Assembly (NCBI GenBank): GCA_947451475.1
Contig: CANFZC010000001.1
Coordinates: 47,433 to 111,432, forward strand
Origin: Flavobacteriaceae bacterium
GTDB lineage: Bacteria > Bacteroidota > Bacteroidia > Flavobacteriales > Flavobacteriaceae
Length of the DNA stretch: 64,000 nucleotides
Reading direction: 5' to 3'
Shown: positions 17,184-26,587 of the stretch, piece by piece
Position numbering within the stretch: the stretch's first letter is position 1
Layout: the number at the start of each line of letters is the position of its first letter
The notes under the pieces: model-generated
Database searches by the model: none
The model's input: only the letters and a program-made list of their open reading frames with translations
Told to the model about the DNA's origin: nothing
Position numbers and translations under genes: made by a program

Positions 17184-18584
17184 TTATATTATAATCTGAA
17201 TAATTTGCCCGATTCCATTAATCATTTGGATGCTTACATTTTGATTTTCGTTCTTTTTATTTAAGAATCTAGAGATTGATTCCACATCTGTAGCTTTCAC
17301 ATTATCGACCGAAAGAATGATTCCGCCTTTTAATTGATCATAATAAGGTTTTAGATTGTCGTTATTGATGTCTTTGATACGAACGCCGTAGTCTATATGG
17401 AATTTCTTTTTGTCGGCAGATGAAATATTTTCTAATTCTAAGCCTTTGAATTCAGTTGTGAAAATATCATTTTTAATAAGTGCCACAGAAGCTGTTTTAG
17501 TTTGGCCTTCCCTTACAAAGGTGACTACTACTTTGTCATTAGGTCTTTTAGTACTGATATAGCCTGATAGTTCGGCAAAGGTATTGATGTTTTGTTCGTC
17601 TAATTTTTTGATTACATCTCCTTTTTGCAATCCTGCTTTTTCAGCGCCGGAATTTTTAGTTACTTTATTTATATAAAACCCCTCTGTGTCTTTAACTCCA
17701 AATTCTTGAGAAACTTTACTGTTTAATTCAGAGCCTTCTACCCCTAAAATTCCTCTTTGTACTCCCCCAAACTCCATGATGTCTTCAATTATTTTTCGCG
17801 TGATATTGGAGGGGATAGCAAAAGAATACCCTGCATAACTCCCTGTTGGCGATGAAATCATTGTGTTGATTCCTATCAATTCTCCACGAGTGTTGACTAG
17901 TGCTCCGCCACTATTTCCTGGATTTACTGCTGCATCAGTTTGAATAAATGATTGAAGGCCATTATTTTCTAAATTTCTAGCTTTAGCAGAAACTATGCCC
18001 GCCGTAACGGTTGAAGTTAAGTTGTAGGGATTACCTACTGCTAATACCCATTCGCCCACTTTAACTTGGTCTGAATCGGCAAAGGTAGAATAGGGTAACT
18101 TTTCATCGGCGTTGATTTTTAATAAAGCAATATCCATTTTAGAATCCGTTCCGATGACTTTTGCTTTATAGGATTTATTGTTGTTTAAAGTGACTTCTAG
18201 TTCAGAAGCATCTTGAATAACATGATTATTAGTTACTATATATCCGTCTTCAGATATAATAACTCCAGAACCGGTTCCAATTTGTTCTTGTTGTTGACTG
18301 CCTCTCGAACCGTAAAAAAACTCCAAAATTGGATTTGAAATAGTTCTGACAGATACATTTTTAACGTGAACTACAGTGTGAACTGCTTTTTCTGCTGCTG
18401 ATGTAAAATCAACTGCTTCACCATTAAAACCAACATTTTTATTGAAGTTTGTAGGAGCTGCGGTTACAATCGAATTGTGATTGTCTCGTCCTTCTATAAA
18501 TAATTTATATGCTCCAAGAGTGGTTGCTCCACTTAATAAAGAAACCAAAATTAAACTTGATAGTCGTTTCATAATCATTTTCAA
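17184..18584 (-). CDS. Deg/HtrA-family periplasmic serine protease
   Basis: 466 residues; the start may instead be MKRLSS four codons in. One N-terminal signal/anchor helix. A trypsin-like domain carries the triad His in TNNHVIQDA, Asp in MDIALLKI and Ser in NPGNSGGAL. One PDZ domain (about 295-375, KAGLQKGDVIKKLD) and a second, more divergent C-terminal PDZ-like segment follow. Role by family: degradation or refolding of damaged envelope proteins. Single gene, divergent from dapF. Confidence 0.92.
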   Translation of the reverse strand: MKMIMKRLSSLILVSLLSGATTLGAYKLFIEGRDNHNSIVTAAPTNFNKNVGFNGEAVDFTSAAEKAVHTVVHVKNVSVRTISNPILEFFYGSRGSQQQEQIGTGSGVIISEDGYIVTNNHVIQDASELEVTLNNNKSYKAKVIGTDSKMDIALLKINADEKLPYSTFADSDQVKVGEWVLAVGNPYNLTSTVTAGIVSAKARNLENNGLQSFIQTDAAVNPGNSGGALVNTRGELIGINTMISSPTGSYAGYSFAIPSNITRKIIEDIMEFGGVQRGILGVEGSELNSKVSQEFGVKDTEGFYINKVTKNSGAEKAGLQKGDVIKKLDEQNINTFAELSGYISTKRPNDKVVVTFVREGQTKTASVALIKNDIFTTEFKGLELENISSADKKKFHIDYGVRIKDINNDNLKPYYDQLKGGIILSVDNVKATDVESISRFLNKKNENQNVSIQMINGIGQIIQIII

Positions 18585-18681
18585 TTTAAATTATTTTAAA
18601 GTAAAATTAAAAACTTTCTATTTTTTGATAGATACCCTTTAACTCTCGTTTAACACTTTTTAAGTTAATCTTAATATTTGC

Positions 18682-18689
18682 TATATTTG
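18682..18689 (+). promoter_or_regulatory. -7 promoter box (TATATTTG) of the dapF operon
   Basis: TATATTTG 17 bases before the dapF ATG, matching TAnnTTTG. Confidence 0.55.
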
Positions 18690-18706
18690 TCTAAGTTAAC
18701 AGTATT

Positions 18707-19492
18707 ATGAAAATCAATTTTGCCAAATACCAGGGTACTGGTAATGACTTTGTCATCGTAGACAATCGTCAAAATATTTTTCCAAAAGACAATATAGCAC
18801 TCATTAAAAGACTATGTGACCGCCGATTCGGAATTGGAGCGGACGGTTTACTATTGTTAGAAAATGATAGTGTTACTGATTTTCGAATGGTGTATTTTAA
18901 TTCAGATGGTAATGAAAGTTCAATGTGTGGCAATGGAGGTCGTTGTCTAGTTGCCTTTGCTAAAAAGTTAAACGTTGTAGTTGGTAAGGAAACTGTTTTT
19001 AATGCAACTGATGGTTTACATCATGCTACGCTTTTGGATAGCGGAGTGATTTCGCTTCAAATGAAGGATGTTGATTTTATTAAAATTGAAAATGATTATG
19101 TGTTTATGGATACGGGCTCTCCGCACCATGTAATGATGGTTGAAGATCTAAGTGATTATGATGTTAAAAAGGAAGGTGGGGTAATACGATATTCTGATTT
19201 GTATGGACAAGTAGGAAGTAATGTTAATTTTGTCAAACAAGTAAGTGAAGCTCATTTTGCTTTACGGACGTATGAGCGAGGCGTGGAAGATGAAACCTTA
19301 TCCTGTGGGACAGGCGCAACTGCTACTGCAATTGCGATGCATGCTATAGGTAAAACATCTTCTAATCAAATTCAATTAGCTGTTGAAGGAGGAAAACTCG
19401 AGGTTTCTTTTGTTAAAATAGGGGAGGCCTATACTAATGTTTTTTTGCAAGGCCCTGCTGATTTTGTATTTGAAGGAGAGATAACATGGTGA
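18707..19492 (+). CDS. dapF: Diaminopimelate epimerase
   Basis: 261 residues. It interconverts LL- and meso-diaminopimelate, needed for lysine and peptidoglycan. Both catalytic cysteines are present: SSMCGNGGRC and LSCGTGATAT. The N-terminal block KYQGTGNDFVIVDN is typical. First gene of a likely operon dapF-GNAT-mltG-DUF2279; its stop overlaps the next start (ATGGTGA). Confidence 0.97.
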   Translation: MKINFAKYQGTGNDFVIVDNRQNIFPKDNIALIKRLCDRRFGIGADGLLLLENDSVTDFRMVYFNSDGNESSMCGNGGRCLVAFAKKLNVVVGKETVFNATDGLHHATLLDSGVISLQMKDVDFIKIENDYVFMDTGSPHHVMMVEDLSDYDVKKEGGVIRYSDLYGQVGSNVNFVKQVSEAHFALRTYERGVEDETLSCGTGATATAIAMHAIGKTSSNQIQLAVEGGKLEVSFVKIGEAYTNVFLQGPADFVFEGEITW

Positions 19493-20013
19493 CACTTCAG
19501 GGTAATATTATTTATTTGCGAGCTCTTGAACCAGAAGATTTAGAGTTTGTATATGCGATCGAGAACGATGAGTCTATATGGGAAGTTAGTAATACGCAAA
19601 CGCCGTATAGTAAATTCCTTATTAGACAGTATCTTGAAAATGCGCATCAAGACATTTATGAAGCTAAACAATTGCGATTAGCAATTTGTCTAAATTCAAA
19701 TAGTGAAACCATTGGGCTGATTGATCTTTTTGATTTTGATCCAAAAAATAAACGTGCTGGTGTTGGTATTGTAATTCAGAATGAAAAGCATAGAAATAAT
19801 GGTTTTGGAAAACAAGCATTAGAATTAGTTTTAGAATATGCTTTTGGACAATTGCAATTGCATCAATTGTATGCAAATATCAGTCTAGAAAACAAAGCGA
19901 GTATTGCGCTTTTTGCTACTTTTGGTTTCGAAATTATCGGTGTTAAAAAAGACTGGAATTTCAATAATTATTCCTTTAATGATGAAGGAATGTTTCAATT
20001 AATAAAAAAATAA
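19486..20013 (+). CDS. GNAT-family N-acetyltransferase
   Basis: 175 residues, RimJ/RimL-like layout (LRALEPEDLEFVYAIENDES at the N-terminus). The acetyl-CoA loop region is NEKHRNNGFGKQAL, followed by NISLENKASIALFATFGFE. Acceptor unknown. It overlaps dapF by seven bases, so the two are probably translationally coupled. Confidence 0.85.
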   Translation: MVTLQGNIIYLRALEPEDLEFVYAIENDESIWEVSNTQTPYSKFLIRQYLENAHQDIYEAKQLRLAICLNSNSETIGLIDLFDFDPKNKRAGVGIVIQNEKHRNNGFGKQALELVLEYAFGQLQLHQLYANISLENKASIALFATFGFEIIGVKKDWNFNNYSFNDEGMFQLIKK

Positions 20014-20030
20014 CTTAAAATATTTTCGGT

Positions 20031-21065
20031 TTGAATATAAATAGAAATACCCTATTGAAAATTTTAGCAGCTTTGTTTCTACTTCTTGTAGTAGTAGTTT
20101 TTGTTAAGTTTTTCACTGCGAATACAAACTTTGATCAAGACGAAGTATATGTCCAAGTTCCTACAGGAGCCACTTATCAAGATGTGGAGAAAATTATTTC
20201 TCCCTATATAACGAACATGAGTGATTTTGAATTTGTTGCAATTAGAAGAAGTTACGCAGATAATATAAAACCAGGAAGGTTTTTGTTTAAAAAGGGGATG
20301 AGTGCCTTTCAATTGGTTTCGGCTATGAGGAGAAATGTACCCGTTAAATTGGCTTTCAATAACCAAGAAAGACTTGAAGATTTATGCGAACGATTGAGTT
20401 CACAAATTGAACCTGATACCACAAAATTATTGGCTACTATTCGAGATTCCGTTTTTTTGCAAAAGAATGGTTTTAGTAAGGAAAATGTTTTTGCCTTGTT
20501 TTTGCCTAATACTTATGAAGTTTATTGGAATATTTCGGCAGAAAAATTTCGAGATAAAATGTTGGTAGAATTCAATCGTTTTTGGACGAAAGAGCGAATT
20601 GAAAAAGCATCTAGCTTGAATTTAACTCCACTTCAAGTAATGGCTTTAGCATCAATAGTACATAAAGAGACTGTTAAGAAAAGTGAAAGGCCAATTGTGG
20701 CGGGAGTATATTTAAATCGATTGGCTCAAGGTATGCCTTTGCAAGCAGATCCAACCGTTATTTATGCTTTAAAGTTGAGAGATCATGATTTTGGACAAGT
20801 GATAAAACGCGTATTGTATAATGACTTGTTTATTGCCTCGCCTTACAATACATATCAAAACGTAGGTTTGCCTCCTGGTCCTATTGCAATGCCTGATGTA
20901 GACGCTATTGATGCTGTTTTAAATCCAGCCAAGCACAATTATATTTATTTTTGTGCTAGTGTTGAGCGGTTTGGGTATCATGAATTTGCAGCCACAATGG
21001 CTCAGCATGATGTTAATAGAAAAAAATATGTTACTTGGTTAAATGCCCAAGGAACGAATCGTTAA
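20031..21065 (+). CDS. mltG: Endolytic murein transglycosylase MltG
   Basis: 344 residues starting at TTG, with one N-terminal membrane helix (about 10-28). A YceG/MltG domain follows. The catalytic Glu is in SIVHKETVKKSERP, followed by VAGVYLNRLAQGMPLQADPT and NTYQNVGLPPGPI. It cleaves nascent glycan strands and is thought to set their length. It lies in the dapF operon, 17 bases after the GNAT gene. Confidence 0.93.
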   Translation: MNINRNTLLKILAALFLLLVVVVFVKFFTANTNFDQDEVYVQVPTGATYQDVEKIISPYITNMSDFEFVAIRRSYADNIKPGRFLFKKGMSAFQLVSAMRRNVPVKLAFNNQERLEDLCERLSSQIEPDTTKLLATIRDSVFLQKNGFSKENVFALFLPNTYEVYWNISAEKFRDKMLVEFNRFWTKERIEKASSLNLTPLQVMALASIVHKETVKKSERPIVAGVYLNRLAQGMPLQADPTVIYALKLRDHDFGQVIKRVLYNDLFIASPYNTYQNVGLPPGPIAMPDVDAIDAVLNPAKHNYIYFCASVERFGYHEFAATMAQHDVNRKKYVTWLNAQGTNR

Positions 21066-21068
21066 TTA

Positions 21069-21980
21069 TTGAAAGCCAATTATTACATACTTTTGTTTTT
21101 GTCTTTTAGTAGTATAGTTTTTGCTCAAAATTCATTTGAAACCATGTTGCGACCCTCAGATACTTTGAATAAAAGTAGGGTGAAAACGGTTGCTATTACG
21201 GAAACTACAGTGGGGTCGATAGCTCTTATTGGCTTAAATCAATTGTGGTATGCTGATTATCCGAGATCCAATTTTCACTTCATTAATGACAATGCAGAGT
21301 GGTTGCAAATGGATAAGATGGGACATGTTTTTTCATCATATCAATTGGGAAGCATTGGAGCTAATTCATTGAAGTGGTCAGGAGTAAGTCGGAAAAAGCA
21401 GTTGATTTACGGGGCAACTTTAGGATTGGCCTTTATGACTACTGTTGAGGTTTTTGATGGGTATTCAGCCAATTGGGGGGCTTCAATGGGAGATGTGGTC
21501 GCTAATGTGTCAGGAACAGCATTGTATGTTTCCCAAGAATTACTTTGGGAGGAGCAGCGCGTAGTGCCAAAATTTTCTTTTCATACAACACCATATGCCG
21601 CTCGGAGGCCTAATGTTTTAGGAAGTACTTTTCAAGAGCAACTGTTGAAGGATTACAATGGACAAACGTATTGGCTGTCGGCAAACCTATACTCATTTAT
21701 AAAGTCAACTTCAATTCCAAAGTGGTTAAATGTTGCAGTAGGTTATGGAGCGGAGGGAATGATCACAGGTACTGACGAATTTGTGAACACAATTTTTCTT
21801 CCTGAAACCAAAAGATATCGACAATTTTACCTAAGTATTGATGTGGATTTGACTAAAATTAACACTAAATCTCATTTTGTTAAGACAGTTTTAACAGTTT
21901 TTAATACCCTTAAGATTCCTGCTCCCGCCTTTGAATTAAGGGGTGATGGAGGATCGAAGATGCATTTAGTCTATTTTTAA
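21069..21980 (+). CDS. DUF2279 (YfiM-like) secreted protein
   Basis: 303 residues from a TTG start three bases after mltG. Signal peptide ending near IVFAQ. The DUF2279 core contains QMDKMGHVFSSYQ (His likely membrane or metal facing) and GYSANWGASMGDVVAN. The C-terminal third looks strand-rich. Function unknown; the position after dapF and mltG suggests an envelope role. Last gene of that operon by spacing. Confidence 0.8.
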   Translation: MKANYYILLFLSFSSIVFAQNSFETMLRPSDTLNKSRVKTVAITETTVGSIALIGLNQLWYADYPRSNFHFINDNAEWLQMDKMGHVFSSYQLGSIGANSLKWSGVSRKKQLIYGATLGLAFMTTVEVFDGYSANWGASMGDVVANVSGTALYVSQELLWEEQRVVPKFSFHTTPYAARRPNVLGSTFQEQLLKDYNGQTYWLSANLYSFIKSTSIPKWLNVAVGYGAEGMITGTDEFVNTIFLPETKRYRQFYLSIDVDLTKINTKSHFVKTVLTVFNTLKIPAPAFELRGDGGSKMHLVYF

Positions 21981-21998
21981 AGCGGTTTAACTGCTTGA

Positions 21999-22030
21999 TT
22001 GTCAAATTTATAAAATTAGTTGTATATTTG
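21999..22030 (+). promoter_or_regulatory. Promoter of the lysozyme-like gene
   Basis: TTG at 21999-22001, a 21-base spacer, and TATATTTG at 22023-22030; this is 47 bases before the ATG at 22078. Confidence 0.6.
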
Positions 22031-22077
22031 CATCCGGAAATTTCATGTCGGTGACAGCGCTTGAGAAATAACAATTA

Positions 22078-22713
22078 ATGATAAAAAAAGGAATTTTTTA
22101 TACTTCAATTCTGCTGATGGTGGCCTTTATAAGTTTAGGTTTTAAGACCATCAATTCTAAAAATATAACTTTCGTTAGTCTTGTTCGAAGCAATTTATTA
22201 TCTTATGATTTTCCTGTAGAAAATGGGGTGGTCAATATTATAAGTACCATACCTTATAAAGGAAAATATTTTATAGGATATAAAGAAGCTATTGCTCATA
22301 AAGAATCTTTAGGAAAATATAAAAAAATAAATTCTATTGGTTATTTGGGTAAGTACCAATTTGGAACTCAAACTTTGAAGTCGATTGGTATCGAGAACAG
22401 TGATAAATTTTTAGATGACCCCGCTTTACAAGAACAAGCATTTGTTGTTTTACTCTCGAAAAATAAATATGAGCTGAAAGATTATATTGATTATTTTGAA
22501 GGTAAAGTGGTAGATGGAGTTACGATTACTGAATCAGGGATATTAGCTGCAGCGCATTTGGGTGGCTCGGGTTCGGTTAAAAGGTTTCTAAATACTAATG
22601 GATTAAGGAAATGTAGAGATGGCTATGGAACTTCAGTTAGAGCATATCTTCAGGATTTTGGTGGATATGAAACTAGAGGAATTAAAGCCATAAAAAATGC
22701 TAAAATTGATTAA
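22078..22713 (+). CDS. Secreted lysozyme/transglycosylase-like protein
   Basis: 211 residues with an N-terminal hydrophobic signal. The core reads AIAHKESLGKYKKINSIGYL, then GKYQFGTQTLKSIG and later LAAAHLGGSGSVKRFL. That is the order of elements in a lysozyme-like (SLT) fold, with the Glu of HKES as the likely acid. Probable peptidoglycan cleavage, inferred. It stands alone after its own promoter; its stop touches the stop of the convergent methyltransferase. Confidence 0.65.
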   Translation: MIKKGIFYTSILLMVAFISLGFKTINSKNITFVSLVRSNLLSYDFPVENGVVNIISTIPYKGKYFIGYKEAIAHKESLGKYKKINSIGYLGKYQFGTQTLKSIGIENSDKFLDDPALQEQAFVVLLSKNKYELKDYIDYFEGKVVDGVTITESGILAAAHLGGSGSVKRFLNTNGLRKCRDGYGTSVRAYLQDFGGYETRGIKAIKNAKID

Positions 22714-23436
22714 TTACATTTTGTGAATAATAAAAATAGTAGGTCGGTTATGTAAATCGACCTTTATTTTTTTCCATTCCGTAACACGGTGTGTTTTAAT
22801 GTATTCCGAAGGCATTGTGATGTCGGTTGCAATACACAAATGAGTGTTTGGTTGTAATGTCTGTAATAGATCTTCGAATAATTTATTGTTTCTATAAGGC
22901 GTTTCAATAAATATTTGTGATTGATTCTTGTCGTTGGATAGTTTTTCGAAGTTTTTCAATGCGGATTTTTTATCTCCTTTGTCGATTGGTAGATAACCAT
23001 TAAATGCAAAACTTTGTCCATTCATTCCTGAGCCCATCATGGCCATTAATATAGAAGATGGACCTACTAGTGGGATTACTTGAATTCCTTTTTCGTGAGC
23101 AATTTTTACAATTACAGCTCCTGGATCAGCTACTCCTGGGCACCCTGCTTCACTCATAAGACCAACGTTTATTCCATTAAGACAAGGATCTAGCATTGCG
23201 ATGTGCTCTGTGATTTCAGTATGTTTATTGAGCGTTGCTAGTATTAAACTTGATTGTGTTTTTTCAGCATTAATTGATTTGATAAATCTTCTAGCTGTTT
23301 TCTCGTTTTCAACGATATAGTGGTTTATAAAATCAATGGCTCTTCTAACTGATTGTGGTAAAACATCATGAGGGTTCATTTCGCCCAATGTCGTTGGAAT
23401 TAAATACAATTTCCCTTTGAGCATTTCTGGTTTCAT
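22714..23436 (-). CDS. SAM-dependent methyltransferase, RsmI/tetrapyrrole methylase type
   Basis: 240 residues. It starts GKLYLIPTTLGEMNP and has GLMSEAGCPGVADPGAVIVK, the SAM-binding block of the RsmI family, and VGPSSILMAMMGSGMNGQSF. RsmI methylates C1402 of 16S rRNA at the ribose; this copy is short and differs from canonical RsmI at the N-terminus (TTLGEMNP for TPIGNL). The rRNA target is therefore not certain. It is 12 bases after the phosphatase gene, probably in one operon with it. Confidence 0.8.
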   Translation of the reverse strand: MKPEMLKGKLYLIPTTLGEMNPHDVLPQSVRRAIDFINHYIVENEKTARRFIKSINAEKTQSSLILATLNKHTEITEHIAMLDPCLNGINVGLMSEAGCPGVADPGAVIVKIAHEKGIQVIPLVGPSSILMAMMGSGMNGQSFAFNGYLPIDKGDKKSALKNFEKLSNDKNQSQIFIETPYRNNKLFEDLLQTLQPNTHLCIATDITMPSEYIKTHRVTEWKKIKVDLHNRPTIFIIHKM

Positions 23437-23448
23437 GATTTTGGTGTT

Positions 23449-23916
23449 TTATGGATGTTTTTCTATTAATTTTTTTGCTAAAATAGAACATGTTTCGTCT
23501 AGCATTTCAAAAACCATATCAAAACCATTTTGTAATCCGTAATATGGATCCGGGACATCTACATTCTCTCCAGGAAATAAATGATTTAATATCATGTCTA
23601 CTTTAGCTTTATGAGCTTCATTTTTGGCTAAATCCAGTATGTTGTCATAATTAGAATTGTCCATAGCAAATATATAATCGAAATTTTCAAAATCACGAGA
23701 AGTGAATTGTCTTGCTTTTTGGGAAGTGATGTCTATACCGTGTTTTTTAGCTACCTGTATAGACCTTTGGTCAGGTTGTTTTCCTACATGGTAGGCTCCT
23801 GTCCCCGCAGAATCAATAATGAATTTATCATTTGGAAGTTTTGCAGAAAGTAGTCCTTCTGCTAATGGAGATCGGCAGATGTTTCCTAAACAAACCATTA
23901 ATATTTTGACAGGCAT
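23449..23916 (-). CDS. Low-molecular-weight protein tyrosine phosphatase
   Basis: 155 residues. The P-loop is CLGNICRSP (Cys nucleophile, Arg), and the general acid Asp is in VPDPYYG. This is the bacterial LMW-PTP family that dephosphorylates tyrosine kinases of capsule systems or small molecules. No kinase gene is nearby. Between dnaA and the methyltransferase, all on the same strand. Confidence 0.92.
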   Translation of the reverse strand: MPVKILMVCLGNICRSPLAEGLLSAKLPNDKFIIDSAGTGAYHVGKQPDQRSIQVAKKHGIDITSQKARQFTSRDFENFDYIFAMDNSNYDNILDLAKNEAHKAKVDMILNHLFPGENVDVPDPYYGLQNGFDMVFEMLDETCSILAKKLIEKHP

Positions 23917-23956
23917 AATGAGTTCTTCTAAGTTGCAAACTTAGACAAAAAGCAAT

Positions 23957-25384
23957 TTAAAGAGATAATTTTTTATGAATATCTTCTACGAATTTCTTGA
24001 ATTGTTTATCAGTAGAAACCAAATTGTCTACGGTTTTGCATGCGTGTAGTACAGTTGCATGGTCTCTATCTCCAATTTGAGATCCTATGTTTGCCAAAGA
24101 GGACTTTGTAAATTTCTTTGCGAAAAACATTGCCAGTTGACGTGCTTGAACAACATGACGTTTCCTGGTTTTTGATTGTAAAGTATCTATATCTAACTGG
24201 AAATAATCTGAAACTACTTTTTGTATATAATCAATAGATATTTCGCGTTTTACATTTTTAACAAATTTTTCTACTACGCTTTTAGCTAAATCTAAAGTTA
24301 CTTCTTTTTTATTGAAAGAGGATTGTGCAATCAGAGATATTATAGCTCCTTCCAATTCTCTAACATTAGATTTAATGTTTCTAGCTACATATTCTATTAT
24401 TTCTTCTGGCATTTCTACTCCGTCTCTATATAGTATGTTTTTAAGAATAGAAATTCGAGTTTCATAATCTGGTTGATGTAGTTCTGCAGAGAGACCCCAT
24501 TTAAATCGAGATAATAAACGTTGTTCAATATCTTGCATGTCAACAGGAGCCTTGTCGGAGGTAAGGATTACTTGTTTTCCGTTTTGGTGTAGGTAATTAA
24601 AAATGTGAAAGAATACATCTTGTGTTCCAGACTTACCTGATAGGAACTGAACATCATCAATGATTAACACATCTATTAACTGGTAGAAATGAATAAAATC
24701 ATTTCGGTTGTTTTTCTTAACGGAATCAATATATTGCTGAGTGAATACTTCAGCTGAAATATACAAAACTGTTTTCTCAGGATACTTGTCTTTGATTTCA
24801 ACACCAATTGCATGAGCTAGATGAGTCTTTCCTAATCCAACACCGCCGAAAATTAATAATGGATTAAATGAGGTTCCGCCAGGTTTATTTGCGACAGCCA
24901 TACCTGCCGATCGAGCTAAACGGTTTGAGTCTCCTTCAAGGAAGTTATCAAAGCTATAATTTGGATTTAATTGAGATTCAATTTTTAAGTTTCTTATGCC
25001 AGGAATTACAAAAGGATTTTTTAATTCAGGATTTAAGTTTTTAAAAGGAGCATCAACATCTTGTGATTTTATAGGACTACGATGTGCACTTGGCAATTGC
25101 TCTGTAAATGGTTGTTTATTGCCATAAGTGTTTTCCATTTTAATTTTATACAGTAACTTTGCGTTTTTCCCAAGTTCTTTAGTTAACGCTACTTTCAATA
25201 ATTTCACATAATGTTCTTCAAGCCATTCGTAAAAGAATTTACTAGGAACTTGTATGTATAATGCATTGTCAGTTAGCTCAACAGACTTAATCGGTTCAAA
25301 CCAAGTTTTAAAAGCTTGCTCTTGAATATTGTCTTTTATAAATAACAGACAGTTTTCCCATACCGATTGCGCAGTTTTGCTCAT
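23957..25384 (-). CDS. dnaA: Chromosomal replication initiator DnaA
   Basis: 475 residues. Domain I occupies the first 85 or so. The AAA+ domain has Walker A GGVGLGKTHLAHA and Walker B LIIDDVQFL. The C-terminal DNA-binding domain IV carries the DnaA signature DRDHATVLHACKTV. It binds TTATNCACA boxes and opens oriC. One such box lies in its own upstream region. There is no cluster of boxes or dnaN next to it, so the origin itself is not shown here. Confidence 0.98.
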   Translation of the reverse strand: MSKTAQSVWENCLLFIKDNIQEQAFKTWFEPIKSVELTDNALYIQVPSKFFYEWLEEHYVKLLKVALTKELGKNAKLLYKIKMENTYGNKQPFTEQLPSAHRSPIKSQDVDAPFKNLNPELKNPFVIPGIRNLKIESQLNPNYSFDNFLEGDSNRLARSAGMAVANKPGGTSFNPLLIFGGVGLGKTHLAHAIGVEIKDKYPEKTVLYISAEVFTQQYIDSVKKNNRNDFIHFYQLIDVLIIDDVQFLSGKSGTQDVFFHIFNYLHQNGKQVILTSDKAPVDMQDIEQRLLSRFKWGLSAELHQPDYETRISILKNILYRDGVEMPEEIIEYVARNIKSNVRELEGAIISLIAQSSFNKKEVTLDLAKSVVEKFVKNVKREISIDYIQKVVSDYFQLDIDTLQSKTRKRHVVQARQLAMFFAKKFTKSSLANIGSQIGDRDHATVLHACKTVDNLVSTDKQFKKFVEDIHKKLSL

Positions 25385-25471
25385 TTTTTGTTTAAAATTA
25401 TTGTAATTACTTATAGGTTTTTATACCGCAGAAGAGTGTGAAAATCTTCCTGTTTTTTGGGATAACAAATA

Positions 25472-25480
25472 TGTGAATAA
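25472..25480. promoter_or_regulatory. Single DnaA box upstream of dnaA
   Basis: TGTGAATAA, the reverse complement of TTATTCACA, fits TTATNCACA exactly. It is 88 bases upstream of the dnaA start in the divergent gap. Autoregulation is plausible; a lone box does not make an origin. Confidence 0.5.
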
Positions 25481-25572
25481 AATTCGTTAAAAAAAATTTT
25501 AATGGTATTGATTTTTTAAAAATATTATTGTAAAGGAAATTAAAAACATAGATTAACTGTCAAATTGAATAG

Positions 25573-25971
25573 ATGAAAGAGCATAAAATACAAGTAAGAG
25601 TTCGTTACTCAGAAACCGACCAAATGAGAGTTGTGTACCATGGGAATTATTTGCCTTATTTTGAGATGGGACGCGTTGAATGGCTCAGAAACAAAGGGGT
25701 TTCGTATAAATCATTGGAAGATGGCGGGATAGCTTTGCCTATAGTTTCTATGACTTTAAATTACAAAAAACCAGCACGTTATGACGACTTGCTTACGATA
25801 ATTACGTCGTTCAAAAGTCAAAGTTCCGTAAAGATTGAATTTGATTGCGAAATCCGTAATGAAAACAACGAGTTATTAACAACTGCGTATTTTTTATTGG
25901 TTTTTGTAGATATAAATTTAGGAAAGCCTATTGCTCCACCACAATATATTTTAGATTTATTGAAAGATTAA
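25573..25971 (+). CDS. Acyl-CoA thioesterase, 4HBT hotdog fold
   Basis: 132 residues. VRYSETDQMRVVYHGNYLPY carries the catalytic Asp and the HGNY motif of 4-hydroxybenzoyl-CoA thioesterase/YbgC-like enzymes. The partner block is GRVEWLRNKGVSY. Substrate unknown. Divergent from dnaA; its stop lies one base from the stop of the convergent YigZ gene. Confidence 0.9.
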   Translation: MKEHKIQVRVRYSETDQMRVVYHGNYLPYFEMGRVEWLRNKGVSYKSLEDGGIALPIVSMTLNYKKPARYDDLLTIITSFKSQSSVKIEFDCEIRNENNELLTTAYFLLVFVDINLGKPIAPPQYILDLLKD

Positions 25972-25972
25972 T

Positions 25973-26584
25973 TTATAGTATCTTTTTTATTTCAATTTCA
26001 AATAAAGAGGAGAAAATGTCGAATATTATTTCGGCATTTTTTTTTCTAGTTGCAATTACTATTTTACAACTTTCAGTCATGTCTTGAGATATTATTTCTA
26101 GGTTTTTTTCTTTTATTATCCTCATTACTTTATTCATGTTTTTGTAGTCAAATGAGATTTGGTAATGAATATCTATTGTTTTTTCGATAATTTCGGCCTC
26201 TAATAAAGCCAATTGTGCAGTAGTTCTGTAGGCGGAAATTAATCCTCCGACGCCTAGTTTTACACCACCAAAAAAGCGTACAATAACAATAAGGACATTT
26301 GTTAACCCAAAAGATTGTATTTGCCCATAGATAGGCATTCCTGCAGTATTGCTGGGTTCTCCATCATCATTAGCACGAAAATAAATCGATTCGGTTCCTA
26401 GCTGAAAGGCATAGCAAAAATGAACAGCACCATAGTGTCGTTTGCGCAACTTTTCTATGTAGTGTTTGGTTTCTTCTTCCGTTACTACTGGGAAAGCATA
26501 ACCGAAAAATTTACTATTTTTTTCTTTAAAAAGAATTTCGGTGGAAGGTCTGGCTATAGTTTTATAAGTATCGTGAGTCTTCAA
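25973..26584 (-). CDS. YigZ/IMPACT-family protein
   Basis: 203 residues. NDDGEPSNTAGMPIYGQI and VRFFGGVKLGVGGLISAYR are the family hallmarks. The eukaryotic relative IMPACT modulates translation control; the bacterial role is unclear. Three bases separate it from the HAD gene, so ribD, the HAD gene and this one are likely one operon. Confidence 0.92.
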   Translation of the reverse strand: MKTHDTYKTIARPSTEILFKEKNSKFFGYAFPVVTEEETKHYIEKLRKRHYGAVHFCYAFQLGTESIYFRANDDGEPSNTAGMPIYGQIQSFGLTNVLIVIVRFFGGVKLGVGGLISAYRTTAQLALLEAEIIEKTIDIHYQISFDYKNMNKVMRIIKEKNLEIISQDMTESCKIVIATRKKNAEIIFDIFSSLFEIEIKKIL

Positions 26585-26587
26585 AAT

